Source of the DNA: DAOUJI01 sp965219565
Lineage (GTDB): Bacteria; Chloroflexota; Dehalococcoidia; Lucifugimonadales; JAGWBF01
Direction of reading: 5' to 3'
Assembly (NCBI GenBank): GCA_965219565.1
Contig: OZ244780.1
Coordinates: 1,302,001-1,366,000, forward strand
Length of the DNA stretch: 64,000 nucleotides
The notes below the pieces were generated by a model. It was not told the origin of the DNA. It was given only the letters and a program-made list of their open reading frames with translations, and made no database searches. Below, piece after piece: positions 34,736-43,605 of this stretch (positions are counted from its first letter, which is position 1; every line of letters begins with the position of its first letter). A program made the translations under genes and the position numbers.

Positions 34736-35962
34736 ATGGCGCGGAAGGCATTCGATGGGATTACTGTTCTGGAGTTCGCCGGTTTCATAGCGGGCCCCTT
34801 CTGCTCCAAGCTCTTGGGTGACATGGGCGCACGGGTCATCAAGATCGAGCCGCCGGGGTGCGGCGACCCTGCCAGGCATTGTGGCCCTTTCCCCGACGAT
34901 GGGCCTCATCCCGAAAAGAGCGGTCTGTTCCTGTACCTGAACACCAACAAGGAAAGCGTTACCCTCGACATCTCCACCGCCACGGGCCGGGAGCTTTTCC
35001 TTCGGCTGGCCGAATCCGCTGACCTGTTGGTGGAAGACCGACCTCCGGCTCCGGCGGAGGGGTCAATGGAGTCGATGGGACTTAGCTACGATGTCCTGCA
35101 AGAGAGCAATCCGGCCTTGGTCCACCTGTCCATTACACCGTTTGGTCTGACCGGCCCCAAATCGCACTGGAAAGCTCGCCACGTAAACACTTTTCACGCC
35201 TCCGGCGAGGGCTATACCCTGCCTGGGGGTCTCGGCTACACCATGAACCCTGACAGGGCGCCCGTGGCAGCGGGAGTGCATCTGGGGGATTACGACACCG
35301 GGCAGATGGCAGCCTCGGCGGCTATAGCGGCGCTATACGCCAGAGAGTTCCAGGGAATCGGGCAGTGGATTGAAGTTTCCAGCCAGGAATCGACAATGGC
35401 GCTTAACCGTCTGACCCACACTCTTTATCTGGGGAACGGGCGCCTGGTGGACCGGTCCAGGACCTACGAATACGGCGGCATATACGCCTGCAAGGACGGA
35501 TACGTCATCCTGTATCCCAGGGAAGACCGTCAATGGAGGGTTCTGGTGGAAATCATGGGAAGACCTGAGCTGGCCAACGACGAGCGATACGTCACCCGCG
35601 CCGACCGCATACGCCACGGGGACGAGGTGAACCGCATCATAGGGGAGTGGGCCGCTGAATTGACCAAAGAGGAGGTCTATTACAAGGCGGCCCCCAGCGG
35701 ATGCCCGGCGGCTTACTTTGCCACGGCTGAGGACGTGCTGCGGTCGCCCCAGCTGGCAGACAGAGGCTTCTTCGTGGAGGTGGACCACCCAGAGGCCGGC
35801 GCCTTGACCTACCCCTCCCGTCCCTACAGGTTTCCCAAGACCCCTTGGGCGGTGGATAGTCCTGCGCCGCTCCTCGGCCAACACAACCGGGACGTCTATT
35901 GCGGCTTGCTGGGCATGGAGGAGACGGAGCTTTCAGACTTGGTCAGGGGAGGCGTGATATGA
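34736..35962 (+). CDS. CaiB/BaiF family CoA-transferase, first of tandem pair
   Basis: A 408-residue class III CoA-transferase, which moves CoA between carboxylic acids through an aspartyl-CoA anhydride. ATG 34736 follows TAGGAG. Features are ITVLEFAGFIAGPFCSKLLGDMGARVIKIE at the N-terminus (read here as two pieces around GPFCSK), LVEDRPPAPAEG, LSYDVLQESNPALVHLSI and the GDYDTGQMAASAAIAALYAR segment with the expected catalytic aspartate. It overlaps the next CoA-transferase by four bases (ATGA at 35959-35962), a pairing that suggests a heteromeric enzyme or sequential transfers. Confidence 0.9.
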   Translation: MARKAFDGITVLEFAGFIAGPFCSKLLGDMGARVIKIEPPGCGDPARHCGPFPDDGPHPEKSGLFLYLNTNKESVTLDISTATGRELFLRLAESADLLVEDRPPAPAEGSMESMGLSYDVLQESNPALVHLSITPFGLTGPKSHWKARHVNTFHASGEGYTLPGGLGYTMNPDRAPVAAGVHLGDYDTGQMAASAAIAALYAREFQGIGQWIEVSSQESTMALNRLTHTLYLGNGRLVDRSRTYEYGGIYACKDGYVILYPREDRQWRVLVEIMGRPELANDERYVTRADRIRHGDEVNRIIGEWAAELTKEEVYYKAAPSGCPAAYFATAEDVLRSPQLADRGFFVEVDHPEAGALTYPSRPYRFPKTPWAVDSPAPLLGQHNRDVYCGLLGMEETELSDLVRGGVI

Positions 35963-37161
35963 CTCCAGGAGCTTTGGCTGGAGTGCGGGTCCTTGACTTC
36001 ACCAGCCTGCTGGCCGGTCCGTTTGCCACCCTGTTCCTGGGGTTTCTGGAAGCGGAGATTATCAAGGTGGAAAGCCGTATGCAGGTCGACGGGGCCAGGA
36101 GGCCTCCCTATTCCTACGACGACCCCGAAAACTCCCCTGTGTTCAACACGCTGAACCTGAACAAGCAAAGCGTTCAGCTTAATCTCAAGGAACCTGAAGC
36201 TGTGGAGTTGGCGTTGAAGATAGCCTCCGTCAGCGACGCTGTGGTGGAGAACATGCGGCCCGGAGTCATGGCTCGGTTGGGCCTCAGCTACGACAGGCTC
36301 AGGGAAGTAAACCCAACGCTGGTGATGGTGTCCATCTCCAACGGAGGCGCATCTGGGCCGGAAAGCGCCTTCCCCGGATACGCCAACGTGTTCAACTCCA
36401 TGAGCGGCCTGGGACACCTAACCGGATATCCCGACGCGCCGCCCACTGAGCTTCGTGACAGCATTGATGCACGGGTGGCGTCCACAGCGTGCCTGGCGCT
36501 CCTTATGGGACTTTTCCACCGGCTGCGGACCGGTGAGGGACAGTTCATCGACCTGTCCTCCAGGGAGTCCATCATCGTCTATACAGGAGAGGCCCTGATG
36601 GACTATGCAATGAATGGCAGGGTCTCCCAGAGCCAGGGCAACCGGGAAACTGGCGCCGTACCCCAGGGATGTTATCCGTGCAAAGGCGACGACGCTTGGG
36701 TGACCATCTCGGTGGCTAGCCAAGAAGAGTGGCGCGCTCTGTGCGGCGCTACGGGGTATGTTGAGTGGCTGATGGACCCTCGATTCGCTGACGCCGCCTC
36801 CCGCCACCGCAACCATGACGCCTTGGACGAATTGATTGCTGAGTGGACGTCCGCACGGTCTGCGAATGACGCGGCGGCAGCTCTTCAGCAAGCCGGAGTG
36901 TGCGCGGCTCCGTCCATGAGCAGCCGCGACCTGGTTGCGGACGACCACCTGAACGGCAGAGGAACGTGGACTTCCATAGAGCATCCCTTCATGGGGCCTC
37001 AGACTGTGCAGGGGCCACCCTGGAAGTTCAGTGGAACTCCGGCGTCCATCCGGGCGCCAGGGCCTATGATGGGGCAACATAACGCGGACGTGCTGGTTGA
37101 ATTGCTGGGAACGACGAAGTCTCAGGTGGACCAATGGCAGGAACGCCAGGTGGTCTACTGA
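35959..37161 (+). CDS. CaiB/BaiF family CoA-transferase, second of tandem pair
   Basis: A 400-residue CoA-transferase starting at ATG 35959, which overlaps the previous stop and follows AGGGGAGG. N-terminal VRVLDFTSLLAGPFATLFLG and AEIIKVESRM are the family opening. VVENMRPGVMARLGLSYDRL and LVMVSISNGGASGPES follow. The segment LRDSIDARVASTACLALLMG contains the catalytic Asp region. It ends with the typical MMGQHNADVLVELLG. Its divergence from the first copy argues for distinct substrates or subunits rather than a recent duplication. Confidence 0.9.
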   Translation: MTPGALAGVRVLDFTSLLAGPFATLFLGFLEAEIIKVESRMQVDGARRPPYSYDDPENSPVFNTLNLNKQSVQLNLKEPEAVELALKIASVSDAVVENMRPGVMARLGLSYDRLREVNPTLVMVSISNGGASGPESAFPGYANVFNSMSGLGHLTGYPDAPPTELRDSIDARVASTACLALLMGLFHRLRTGEGQFIDLSSRESIIVYTGEALMDYAMNGRVSQSQGNRETGAVPQGCYPCKGDDAWVTISVASQEEWRALCGATGYVEWLMDPRFADAASRHRNHDALDELIAEWTSARSANDAAAALQQAGVCAAPSMSSRDLVADDHLNGRGTWTSIEHPFMGPQTVQGPPWKFSGTPASIRAPGPMMGQHNADVLVELLGTTKSQVDQWQERQVVY

Positions 37162-37182
37162 AGCCACTCCGGTTAGCTTCTG

Positions 37183-37191
37183 TGATAAAAT
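37183..37191 (+). promoter_or_regulatory. Extended -10 promoter of the PNPOx-like gene
   Basis: TGATAAAAT at 37183-37191 fits the TGnTAAAAT pattern and lies 28 bp before ATG 37219, which itself follows AGGAGG. Confidence 0.5.
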
Positions 37192-37218
37192 GCCAGCGCA
37201 AACTCAGGAGGATCAAGA

Positions 37219-37734
37219 ATGGGCGACTACTTCCCTTGCATCACCGACGCACAGGCTGACCTTATCCGCAACGCCAAGGTCTTTTTCGTAGCAACGGCAG
37301 ACCCTGAAATGACTGAAGGCCCGGACGGCCAGGGTCCCATCAACTTGTCACCCAAGGGTGGAGTGCCCATTCATATACTGGACTCCAACCGGGTGGCTTA
37401 CCTGGACTACAAAGGCAGCGGCAACGAGACCGTCCGACATTCTCACGGAGGAAGCCCCATCACCCTTATGGTCTGCTCTTTCGACGCTGACGACGCGGCC
37501 ATAGTCCGCCTTTACGGTAGGGCGGCGTCTACTCCGGTGGATGACTCTCCTGTCGCAGCCCGGCTGCTGGAATGTCCCGCAGAGGGCCTTCACTCCAAAC
37601 CCCGGCAGGTTGTGGAAATAGTTGTCGAAAAAACATCCACCAGCTGCGGTTACGGTGTTCCGGTAATGGACTATGTCCTAGACCGGGATGCTGTTAGAAG
37701 AGGCCGCCGTTACAAAGAGGCCCCCGGAGATTAG
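37219..37734 (+). CDS. Pyridoxamine 5'-phosphate oxidase-like flavin-binding protein
   Basis: A 171-residue PNPOx-fold protein. AKVFFVATADP, then GPINLSPKGGVP and AYLDYKGSGNETVRH are typical of the FMN- or F420-binding split-barrel family. YGRAAS and the tail VPVMDYVLDRD follow. Strong AGGAGG at about 37208 supports ATG 37219. Members reduce or protect small electrophiles; the pyridoxine-specific residues are not evident, so a role in vitamin B6 synthesis is not claimed. It lies between the CoA-transferases and an alpha/beta hydrolase in the same direction. Confidence 0.8.
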   Translation: MGDYFPCITDAQADLIRNAKVFFVATADPEMTEGPDGQGPINLSPKGGVPIHILDSNRVAYLDYKGSGNETVRHSHGGSPITLMVCSFDADDAAIVRLYGRAASTPVDDSPVAARLLECPAEGLHSKPRQVVEIVVEKTSTSCGYGVPVMDYVLDRDAVRRGRRYKEAPGD

Positions 37735-37823
37735 GTTCCCCTCGACCCAGCCCTCTCCCGCCGGTAGAAGGCGTATGAGTGTCCCTTCCCTTTGGGGAAA
37801 GTTACGATGGGGGTCGTTACGGA

Positions 37824-38687
37824 ATGCAGTCAAGCCATTTCATAGACAACAACGGCTGGAAGGTCCACTGTCTCGAATGGAAGTCGCAGCGTGGAGACGA
37901 CGCTCCGACTTTCGTTCTGCTCCATCCTTCCAGCTTCTGCGCCGACATCTGGGGACCTGCCGCCGAAATCATGTCCAGGGAGGTCAGGTGCATCTCTATG
38001 GACCTCCGGGGGCACGGGCATAGCAGCAATCCCACGGAACCCTTTTCCTGGGATGACTTGGCCAGCGACCTGATTGCATTGTTAGACGGTTTCGACCTGA
38101 AAGACTGTCTGGTGGTGGGCCACTCCAGGGGCGGCGGGGTCAGCCTGTTGGGGTCATATGAACGCCAGGACCGAGTCAAAGCGTTGATGGTCATCGAGCC
38201 TAATCTCATGGACCGGAAAAACCCGGGCGCCCACGAACGGAGCAGGATGCTGGCCGACAGGGCCCGCAATCGCAGGGCTGTGTACCCGGATCGCCAGTCC
38301 ATCTACGAACGATACAGAGAACGGCCGGTGCTGGCGCCATGGAGCGAGGAGTCCCTGTGGGCCTACGTCAACGGCGGCTTCCACGACAGGGACGACGGAC
38401 AGGTGGAACTGGCCTGCCCGCCGGAGGTGGAAGCGCTCTACTACCTTATAGAGACTCCTGACGACGTGTGGGACCGGATGGCCGGGCTGAACATGCCGGT
38501 CACGCTGGTGGCGGCGGAGCAGAGCGATCGATTCCGGTTGGAGAATCCGACCACACAGCAATTTCTGAACACAGTCCCCGGCGTCAAGGTAAAGACCATC
38601 CCCGGCGGTCATTTCGTCGTGCAGGAAGACCCCACCCGCATCGCCGAGCTGGTCCTGGACTATGCCCGGCAGACGGGCGTGCTTTAA
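37824..38687 (+). CDS. Alpha/beta hydrolase
   Basis: A 287-residue hydrolase. ATG 37824 is preferred; the earlier in-frame ATG at 37779 lies in a degenerate copy of the REP-like repeat (CCCTCTCCC at about 37750). The HGxxG-equivalent loop is LLHPSSFCAD, and the nucleophile elbow is VVGHSRGGGVS. The acid is probably in LVAAEQSDRF and the histidine in PGGHFVVQEDP. It may cleave C-C or ester bonds of the acid catabolised by the surrounding genes. Spacing to the PNPOx-like gene is about 90 bp. Confidence 0.86.
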   Translation: MQSSHFIDNNGWKVHCLEWKSQRGDDAPTFVLLHPSSFCADIWGPAAEIMSREVRCISMDLRGHGHSSNPTEPFSWDDLASDLIALLDGFDLKDCLVVGHSRGGGVSLLGSYERQDRVKALMVIEPNLMDRKNPGAHERSRMLADRARNRRAVYPDRQSIYERYRERPVLAPWSEESLWAYVNGGFHDRDDGQVELACPPEVEALYYLIETPDDVWDRMAGLNMPVTLVAAEQSDRFRLENPTTQQFLNTVPGVKVKTIPGGHFVVQEDPTRIAELVLDYARQTGVL

Positions 38688-38736
38688 CCTGGCGGGCGTC
38701 GGACTCAGGGACAAGGAGCACTAAGGCGCCTGCTGT

Positions 38737-39885
38737 TCAGGAGAAGTTGTAGAGACGGGCGCAGTTGTCCCACAGGACCTTGCGCTTCGCATCGGGCGAC
38801 AAGTCCATCGAGAGGAAACTATCCACGGCGTGGGGATACTGGCCGTCCCCATGCGGATAGTCGGTGGAGAAAACTACCGTGTCTCTGTAACCCAGGTCTT
38901 CCAGGTGCTTGGCCGGCCATTCGCCGGGCTCCATGTTGACGAAACACTGCTCCTTGAAGTGTTCACTGGGAGGCTTCTTGAGCTCTGGCTGGCGGTATCC
39001 CTGTGCCTCGTAATGTTCGTCCAGACGCCACATAAGCCAGGGCGCCCAGGAACAGTTCGCCTCCAGAAAGCCGACTTTCAACTCTGGGAACCGGGCCAGG
39101 ACTCCTCCTCCGCAAAAGCTCACGGCCGCCAGCATCATCTCCATGGGATGGCTGCATGCATGTATCAGCATGTTGGACCCCAAGCTGCTCCCAACCTGGT
39201 TGATGTAAGGCGGGTTCGCCCCTTCGTGGAGGCCCACGGGAATCTGCAGCCGCTGGCACTCCGCCCACAGGGGGTCGTAGTACGGGTCGTGCCAGTTTCG
39301 ACCGTTGACGACGTTTGGGCGCATGAAGATGCACCTGAGGCCCAGCTCTTCCACACAGCGGCGGGTCTCGGTCACCGCATATTCCACATCGAAGGGCGGA
39401 ACCATCGCGGCCCCGTAGAGCCGGTCGGGGCCTCCCTGACAGAATTCGTACAGCCAGTTGTTGTAAGCCTGGGAGGTGGCCAGAGCCAGATCAGGGTCCA
39501 TTCCGTCGATGGCCAGCACGGTCAGCCCCCGGCTGGGGAACAGGACGGCTATGTCGATGCCTTCGGTGTCCATGGCCCTCAGTTGTGAAGCGGGGTCCCA
39601 GCCGTTTTCCTCTCCATCGGCGTAAATGGCGTCCTGTTTTCTCCTCTCCTGTTCAACCCTCTCTTGGACCTGAGGATTGGCGGCGGGCTGGGGCCTGCCG
39701 GGCAGCAGCGGGGCTCCGAACTGGATGTTTACGCCGTCCAGGGTGAGGCCCATGTCCCTCCGATGCCGGTTCAGTCCCACTGGGGCGCGTTTTTCGAACT
39801 TCGGGTCTATGTACCGCTGCCAAAGGTCAGGCGGCTCGAAGATGTGCATGTCGGAATCCATCACTTTAAACCCACTATTGGCCAT
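38737..39885 (-). CDS. Metal-dependent amidohydrolase (amidohydro_2), paralog B
   Basis: A 382-residue TIM-barrel hydrolase from ATG 39885 (AGGGGCAGG upstream). VMDSDMHIFEPPDLW provides the D-x-H metal strand. MDTEGIDIAVLFPSRGL, LYGAAMVPPFDVEYAV and a HACSHPMEMMLA strand follow, then VFSTDYPHGDGQYPH for the final metal aspartate. The C-terminal KRKVLWDNCARLYNFS matches paralogs A (29851-30993) and C (40045-41181). It lies about 160 bp downstream of C on the same strand. Substrates are unknown; decarboxylation of aromatic or amino-muconic acids is typical of the family. Confidence 0.87.
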   Translation of the reverse strand: MANSGFKVMDSDMHIFEPPDLWQRYIDPKFEKRAPVGLNRHRRDMGLTLDGVNIQFGAPLLPGRPQPAANPQVQERVEQERRKQDAIYADGEENGWDPASQLRAMDTEGIDIAVLFPSRGLTVLAIDGMDPDLALATSQAYNNWLYEFCQGGPDRLYGAAMVPPFDVEYAVTETRRCVEELGLRCIFMRPNVVNGRNWHDPYYDPLWAECQRLQIPVGLHEGANPPYINQVGSSLGSNMLIHACSHPMEMMLAAVSFCGGGVLARFPELKVGFLEANCSWAPWLMWRLDEHYEAQGYRQPELKKPPSEHFKEQCFVNMEPGEWPAKHLEDLGYRDTVVFSTDYPHGDGQYPHAVDSFLSMDLSPDAKRKVLWDNCARLYNFS

Positions 39886-40044
39886 ATCCTGCCCCTTTAT
39901 GTGTGGATATCTCCTGTACGACCTGGCCGTGCCTGATTGGGCGATTGTATTGAGGCGCAAAATGGTTGTCAACGAACACTGGAGGGGAGGGACAGAGCTG
40001 TATGATCTACCAGGGCATGGTGCTCCGGTTCGGAAGGTCCGGAT

Positions 40045-41181
40045 CTATCGGTCAGCCGGAAGAGAAGCGCCGGCAGGCGCCGGCTCGTGCGTCGCCGGGT
40101 CAACGTTGAACAGGCGGGCAGCGTTGTCCCAGAGCAGCTTCCGCTTTTCGTCGTCACTGAGGCCCGACAGGCTACGGTCGAACACCTCGGCAGAGTTGGG
40201 CCATGTCCCCTCGTGGTGGGGGTAGTCGTCGCCCCAGAGGATGCTGTCCATCCCTATGTATTCCCGCATCTGTAGACCGGGTTCGTCGTCCATCCACATG
40301 ACGTGGCCCTGGCGTCGGAAGTAGTCCGAGGGCAGCATCGGGAGCTTGGGCCTGACCCACATGTGGTGCTTGTGATAGCCCTCGTCCATCAGGTGCAGGA
40401 TGCCTGGGAGCCAGCTCATCTGGGACTCGATGAGGGCGAACTTTATTTTAGGAAAGCGTTCCAGGATGCCCGAGGAACACAGCTGGAGCACGGGTTCGGA
40501 GCAGATGGTTATGGCCCGCACGTAGTTGATTATGGCGCCGCCGTCTCCCCGCGCAGTCCTGGGGTCTATGCCCACTCCGGCATGGAAGAGCACGGGCAGC
40601 CCAATCTCCTCGATAGTGGCCCACAGCGGGTCGTATATGCTGCTCCCGGCATAGGGTTGGCCCTCAATCCAGGACGGCATGAACAGGCCCTTGAATCTCC
40701 CGGTCTCGGCGATTCTGACCAGCTCGGCCCTGGCCCGGACAACGTCCTTGGGTGGCAGGATGGCCGACAATACGAAATCGTCGGGCATACGGGCCAGGTC
40801 CGTCTCCAGTATCCAGTCGTTGAACACGCGGGCGATGGCCAACTGGAACTCGCCGTCGTTGGTGGCCAACAGGCTGAACGCCCGGTTGGGATAGCACACC
40901 GACAGGTCGACCCCGTCCTTACGCAAGTCTTCCCGGCGCTTCTCTCCGATGAATCCGCCAGCCTCGTCGCGGACGGCATCGAGCCCTTCCATCGGCGGTT
41001 TCTTGAGCCTGGAGGGTGCGTGTCCCTCGGTCATGCGCCATTTGACGCCATCGGCCTCAACTTCGTGGGGCAGCCTGGGCTTGAACCGCTCCTCAATCCG
41101 CTGGTGGTAGAGGTCCACCGGTTCGAAGACGTGGCTGTCGCACGAAAAAACCTTGTAGTTCTGGTACACGCATTCCTCCAA
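40045..41181 (-). CDS. Metal-dependent amidohydrolase (amidohydro_2), paralog C
   Basis: A 378-residue paralog of the neighbouring amidohydrolase. VFSCDSHVFEPVDLY gives the metal strand, then LRKDGVDLSVCYPNRAFS, LSAILPPKDVVRARAELVR, VLFHAGVG and LWGDDYPHHEGTWP follow. The ending KRKLLWDNAARLFNVD is the shared signature. Residues 350-378 form a variable proline-rich tail. ATG 41181 has GGAGGAA seven bases upstream. Between it and the molybdenum hydroxylase gene sits a double copy of the REP-like repeat. Confidence 0.87.
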   Translation of the reverse strand: MEECVYQNYKVFSCDSHVFEPVDLYHQRIEERFKPRLPHEVEADGVKWRMTEGHAPSRLKKPPMEGLDAVRDEAGGFIGEKRREDLRKDGVDLSVCYPNRAFSLLATNDGEFQLAIARVFNDWILETDLARMPDDFVLSAILPPKDVVRARAELVRIAETGRFKGLFMPSWIEGQPYAGSSIYDPLWATIEEIGLPVLFHAGVGIDPRTARGDGGAIINYVRAITICSEPVLQLCSSGILERFPKIKFALIESQMSWLPGILHLMDEGYHKHHMWVRPKLPMLPSDYFRRQGHVMWMDDEPGLQMREYIGMDSILWGDDYPHHEGTWPNSAEVFDRSLSGLSDDEKRKLLWDNAARLFNVDPATHEPAPAGASLPADR

Positions 41182-41202
41182 AATGACGAGGACAACCCTT
41201 AC

Positions 41203-41284
41203 CCTCGGCCCCTCTCCCCTAGGGAGAGGGGAGAATAGAGCGGTTTAGCTCCCTCTCCCCCCGGGAGAGGGTTGGGGTGAGGGG
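41203..41284. repeat. REP-like palindromic repeat, tandem copies 2 and 3
   Basis: Two hairpin units lie in tandem: CCCCTCTCCCCTAGGGAGAG (plus GGG) and CCCTCTCCCCCCGGGAGAGG (plus GTTGGGGTGAGGGG), separated by about 20 bp. The second, with its GGGGTGAGGG tail, matches the copy at 9363-9400; a weaker partial copy (CCCTCTCCC) lies at about 37750. They sit directly after the stop of the molybdenum hydroxylase gene. Confidence 0.8.
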
Positions 41285-43585
41285 TTAGCCGTTCTCCTTC
41301 TTTTCCAGCGCATCCAAGACGGCGCCTGGAGAGATGGGCAGCCTGTATATGGGGGTTCCAATGGCGTTCTTCACTGCCAACGCCAGGGCGGGCAATGGGG
41401 GTATTATGGGTATCTCGCCCACGCCTCGTATGCCGTACGGGTGCCTGGGGTTGGGCACCTCCACTATCTCGGCGTCAATCATGGGCACGTCTAGGGTCGT
41501 GGGCATCCGGTAGTCCAGGAAACTGGAGTTGGACATGGCCCCGTCCTCGTTGTAGACGTATTCCTCATTCAGCGCCCAGCCGATGCCCTGGACTGTGCCT
41601 CCCTGCACCTGCCCTTCCACGTAGCTGGGGTGGATCGACGTTCCAGCGTCGCAGAAGGCGGTGAACCGGAGGATGTCTATTTTGCCCGTCTCCGGATCGA
41701 CCTCCACGTCGACTATGTTGCCGCCAAAGGTTGACCCTACTCCCGTCGACGTGGCTGAGGCAGAGGCCGTGATGGGGCCGCCGGTCCGCATCAGCTGTCC
41801 GGACAGTTGCTTGAAGGTGAAGGTGTCGTTGGGGTTCTTGACGCAGGTGAAAACGCCGTCCTTGAACTCAACGTCTTCGGGCTGGACCTCCCATACCAGG
41901 GCGGCGCGGGACGCCATCTGACTTATCACGTCTTCCGCTGCGCGGATGGTAGCTAGGCCGGTGTCGAAGGTGGTGTGGCTGCCGCCGGTGGGTTCGGTGA
42001 AGGCAATGGAGTTGGTGTCCACGATCGTGGGCTGAACGTCTTCGGCCATTATTCCCAGCACCTCGGCGGCCTGCATGGCCATGGCTGCCCGGCTTCCGCC
42101 TATGTCCACCGCTCCAGTCACCAAGTTGATGGTGCCGTTGTTGTTGACGTGGATGGTCGCGGAGGACGCGTTGCCGCTGTTGAACCTGTGTCCGAAAGCG
42201 ATGCCTCTGCCTTGGTTGGGCCCTTCCAGGGGCGCGGAGTAGTGGGGGTGGGCTATCATAGCCTCCATCACCTCTTTGCATCCGATTCGAGGGTGGGGCA
42301 CGTTGTTGGGCATACGGTCTCCCTCTACCACCGTGTTCTTCAGTCGCAGCTCCATGGAGTCCACTCCCAGCTTTTCGGCGATTTCGTCCATGACGATTTC
42401 CACGGCGAAAGCGGCCTGGGGCTGGCCGGGGGCGCGGTAGGCCTGGACCTTCTGCTTGTTGACCACAACGTCATAGCCGTTCACCACCAGGTGGTCCATC
42501 CTGTAGGGACCCAGGCCGGTCAGGGCGCCGCCTCCCACGGGCGAGCCGGGGAAAGCGCCAGACTCGAAGTACAGGTCCAGCTCTCCAGCGGTTATCTTGC
42601 CGGACTTGGTGACGCCTATCTTGCAGCGCATACGGGAAGCGGAGGTGGGCCCGGAACCCTCGAAGACCTCCGAGCGGCTCATGACCATCTTGACCGGCTT
42701 GCCGCTCTTCCGAGACAGAATCACAGCTACTGGGTCCAGGTAGGCCACCAGCTTGGCGCCGAACCCTCCACCGATTTCCATAGGGATCACCTTTACTGTT
42801 GACTCAGGAACAGCGAGGATGGCGGCGGTCAGAGAACGTATAGCGAAGGTTCCTTGAGTGGACGTCCAGACGGTTATCTGGCCGTCGGAGGACCAGGACG
42901 CCGTTGAGGTGTGGGGTTCGATGTAGCCTTGGTGGACGGTCTGGGTTTCGAGTTCCCGCTCCACAATTAGATCGGCCTCTTTGAAGCCCTGTTCCGGCTC
43001 TCCCCGGACGAACTGGAGGTGTCCGGCCAAGTTGCTCTTCGTGCCGGTGTCGTCGCCGCGGCCAAACCGGTCCACCCGGAAACGGGTGGTCATATCATCA
43101 TGGAGAAGGGGCGCGTCGTCGGCCAGGGCCTGATTGATGCTCAGAACGGGCTTCAGGACCTCGTATTCGACCTCGATGAGCGCCAACGCTTCCTCAGCCT
43201 CGTGGGGGCTGGAGGCAGCGACGGCGGCGATGGCGTGTCCTTTGTACAGCGCTTTATCGTGGGCCAGGACGTTTTCTGCCATCATGCGTGGATTGCCTTG
43301 CAATTCCGCAAAGTCGATTACCTTGTCTTCGATGATGGGGAAGTCGGCGGCGGTGCAAACGGCCCGGACTCCGGGGTGCGCCTCCGCCTTGCTGGTGTCA
43401 ATGGATTTTATGCGGGCGTGGCCGTGGGGACTGCGCAGGACTTTGGCGTGGAGCATCCCAGGGAGGTTGATGTCAGCCCCGTAACGTGCATTGCCCGTCA
43501 CCTTGTCCACTCCGTCGTGGCGGATGGGTCTGGTCCCTACGACTTTGTATTCGCTGTCCGGTTTCTTATCAGCCGTCGTGGTCAT
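41285..43585 (-). CDS. Xanthine-dehydrogenase-family molybdenum hydroxylase, large subunit
   Basis: A 766-residue molybdopterin-cytosine-dinucleotide-binding subunit of the molybdenum hydroxylase family. The N-terminal KVTGNARYGADINLPGMLHAKVLRSPHGHA (read from GNARYGAD to SPHGHA) is the family opening. IGGGFGAKLVAYLDPVAV, the loop AYRAPGQPQAAFAVE and the C-terminal GVGEIPIIPPLPALALAVKNAI with the catalytic glutamate are present. The loop lacks the AYxCSFR of CO dehydrogenase, so another hydroxylation substrate is expected. No 2Fe-2S or FAD subunit genes are adjacent, which is unusual. It follows the candidate Sec-rhodanese gene by 20 bp and AGGAGG precedes ATG 43585. Confidence 0.9.
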   Translation of the reverse strand: MTTTADKKPDSEYKVVGTRPIRHDGVDKVTGNARYGADINLPGMLHAKVLRSPHGHARIKSIDTSKAEAHPGVRAVCTAADFPIIEDKVIDFAELQGNPRMMAENVLAHDKALYKGHAIAAVAASSPHEAEEALALIEVEYEVLKPVLSINQALADDAPLLHDDMTTRFRVDRFGRGDDTGTKSNLAGHLQFVRGEPEQGFKEADLIVERELETQTVHQGYIEPHTSTASWSSDGQITVWTSTQGTFAIRSLTAAILAVPESTVKVIPMEIGGGFGAKLVAYLDPVAVILSRKSGKPVKMVMSRSEVFEGSGPTSASRMRCKIGVTKSGKITAGELDLYFESGAFPGSPVGGGALTGLGPYRMDHLVVNGYDVVVNKQKVQAYRAPGQPQAAFAVEIVMDEIAEKLGVDSMELRLKNTVVEGDRMPNNVPHPRIGCKEVMEAMIAHPHYSAPLEGPNQGRGIAFGHRFNSGNASSATIHVNNNGTINLVTGAVDIGGSRAAMAMQAAEVLGIMAEDVQPTIVDTNSIAFTEPTGGSHTTFDTGLATIRAAEDVISQMASRAALVWEVQPEDVEFKDGVFTCVKNPNDTFTFKQLSGQLMRTGGPITASASATSTGVGSTFGGNIVDVEVDPETGKIDILRFTAFCDAGTSIHPSYVEGQVQGGTVQGIGWALNEEYVYNEDGAMSNSSFLDYRMPTTLDVPMIDAEIVEVPNPRHPYGIRGVGEIPIIPPLPALALAVKNAIGTPIYRLPISPGAVLDALEKKENG

Positions 43586-43605
43586 AACGCCTCCTAATTC
43601 CGGTC

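Noticed and set aside
34736..37161. The two CoA-transferases as a recent tandem duplication
   Set aside because: They share family motifs but diverge strongly elsewhere, which points to ancient paralogs or a heteromer.
41285..43585. Aerobic CO dehydrogenase large subunit
   Set aside because: The active-site loop AYRAPGQPQ lacks the AYxCSFR motif, and no CoxM/CoxS genes are adjacent.
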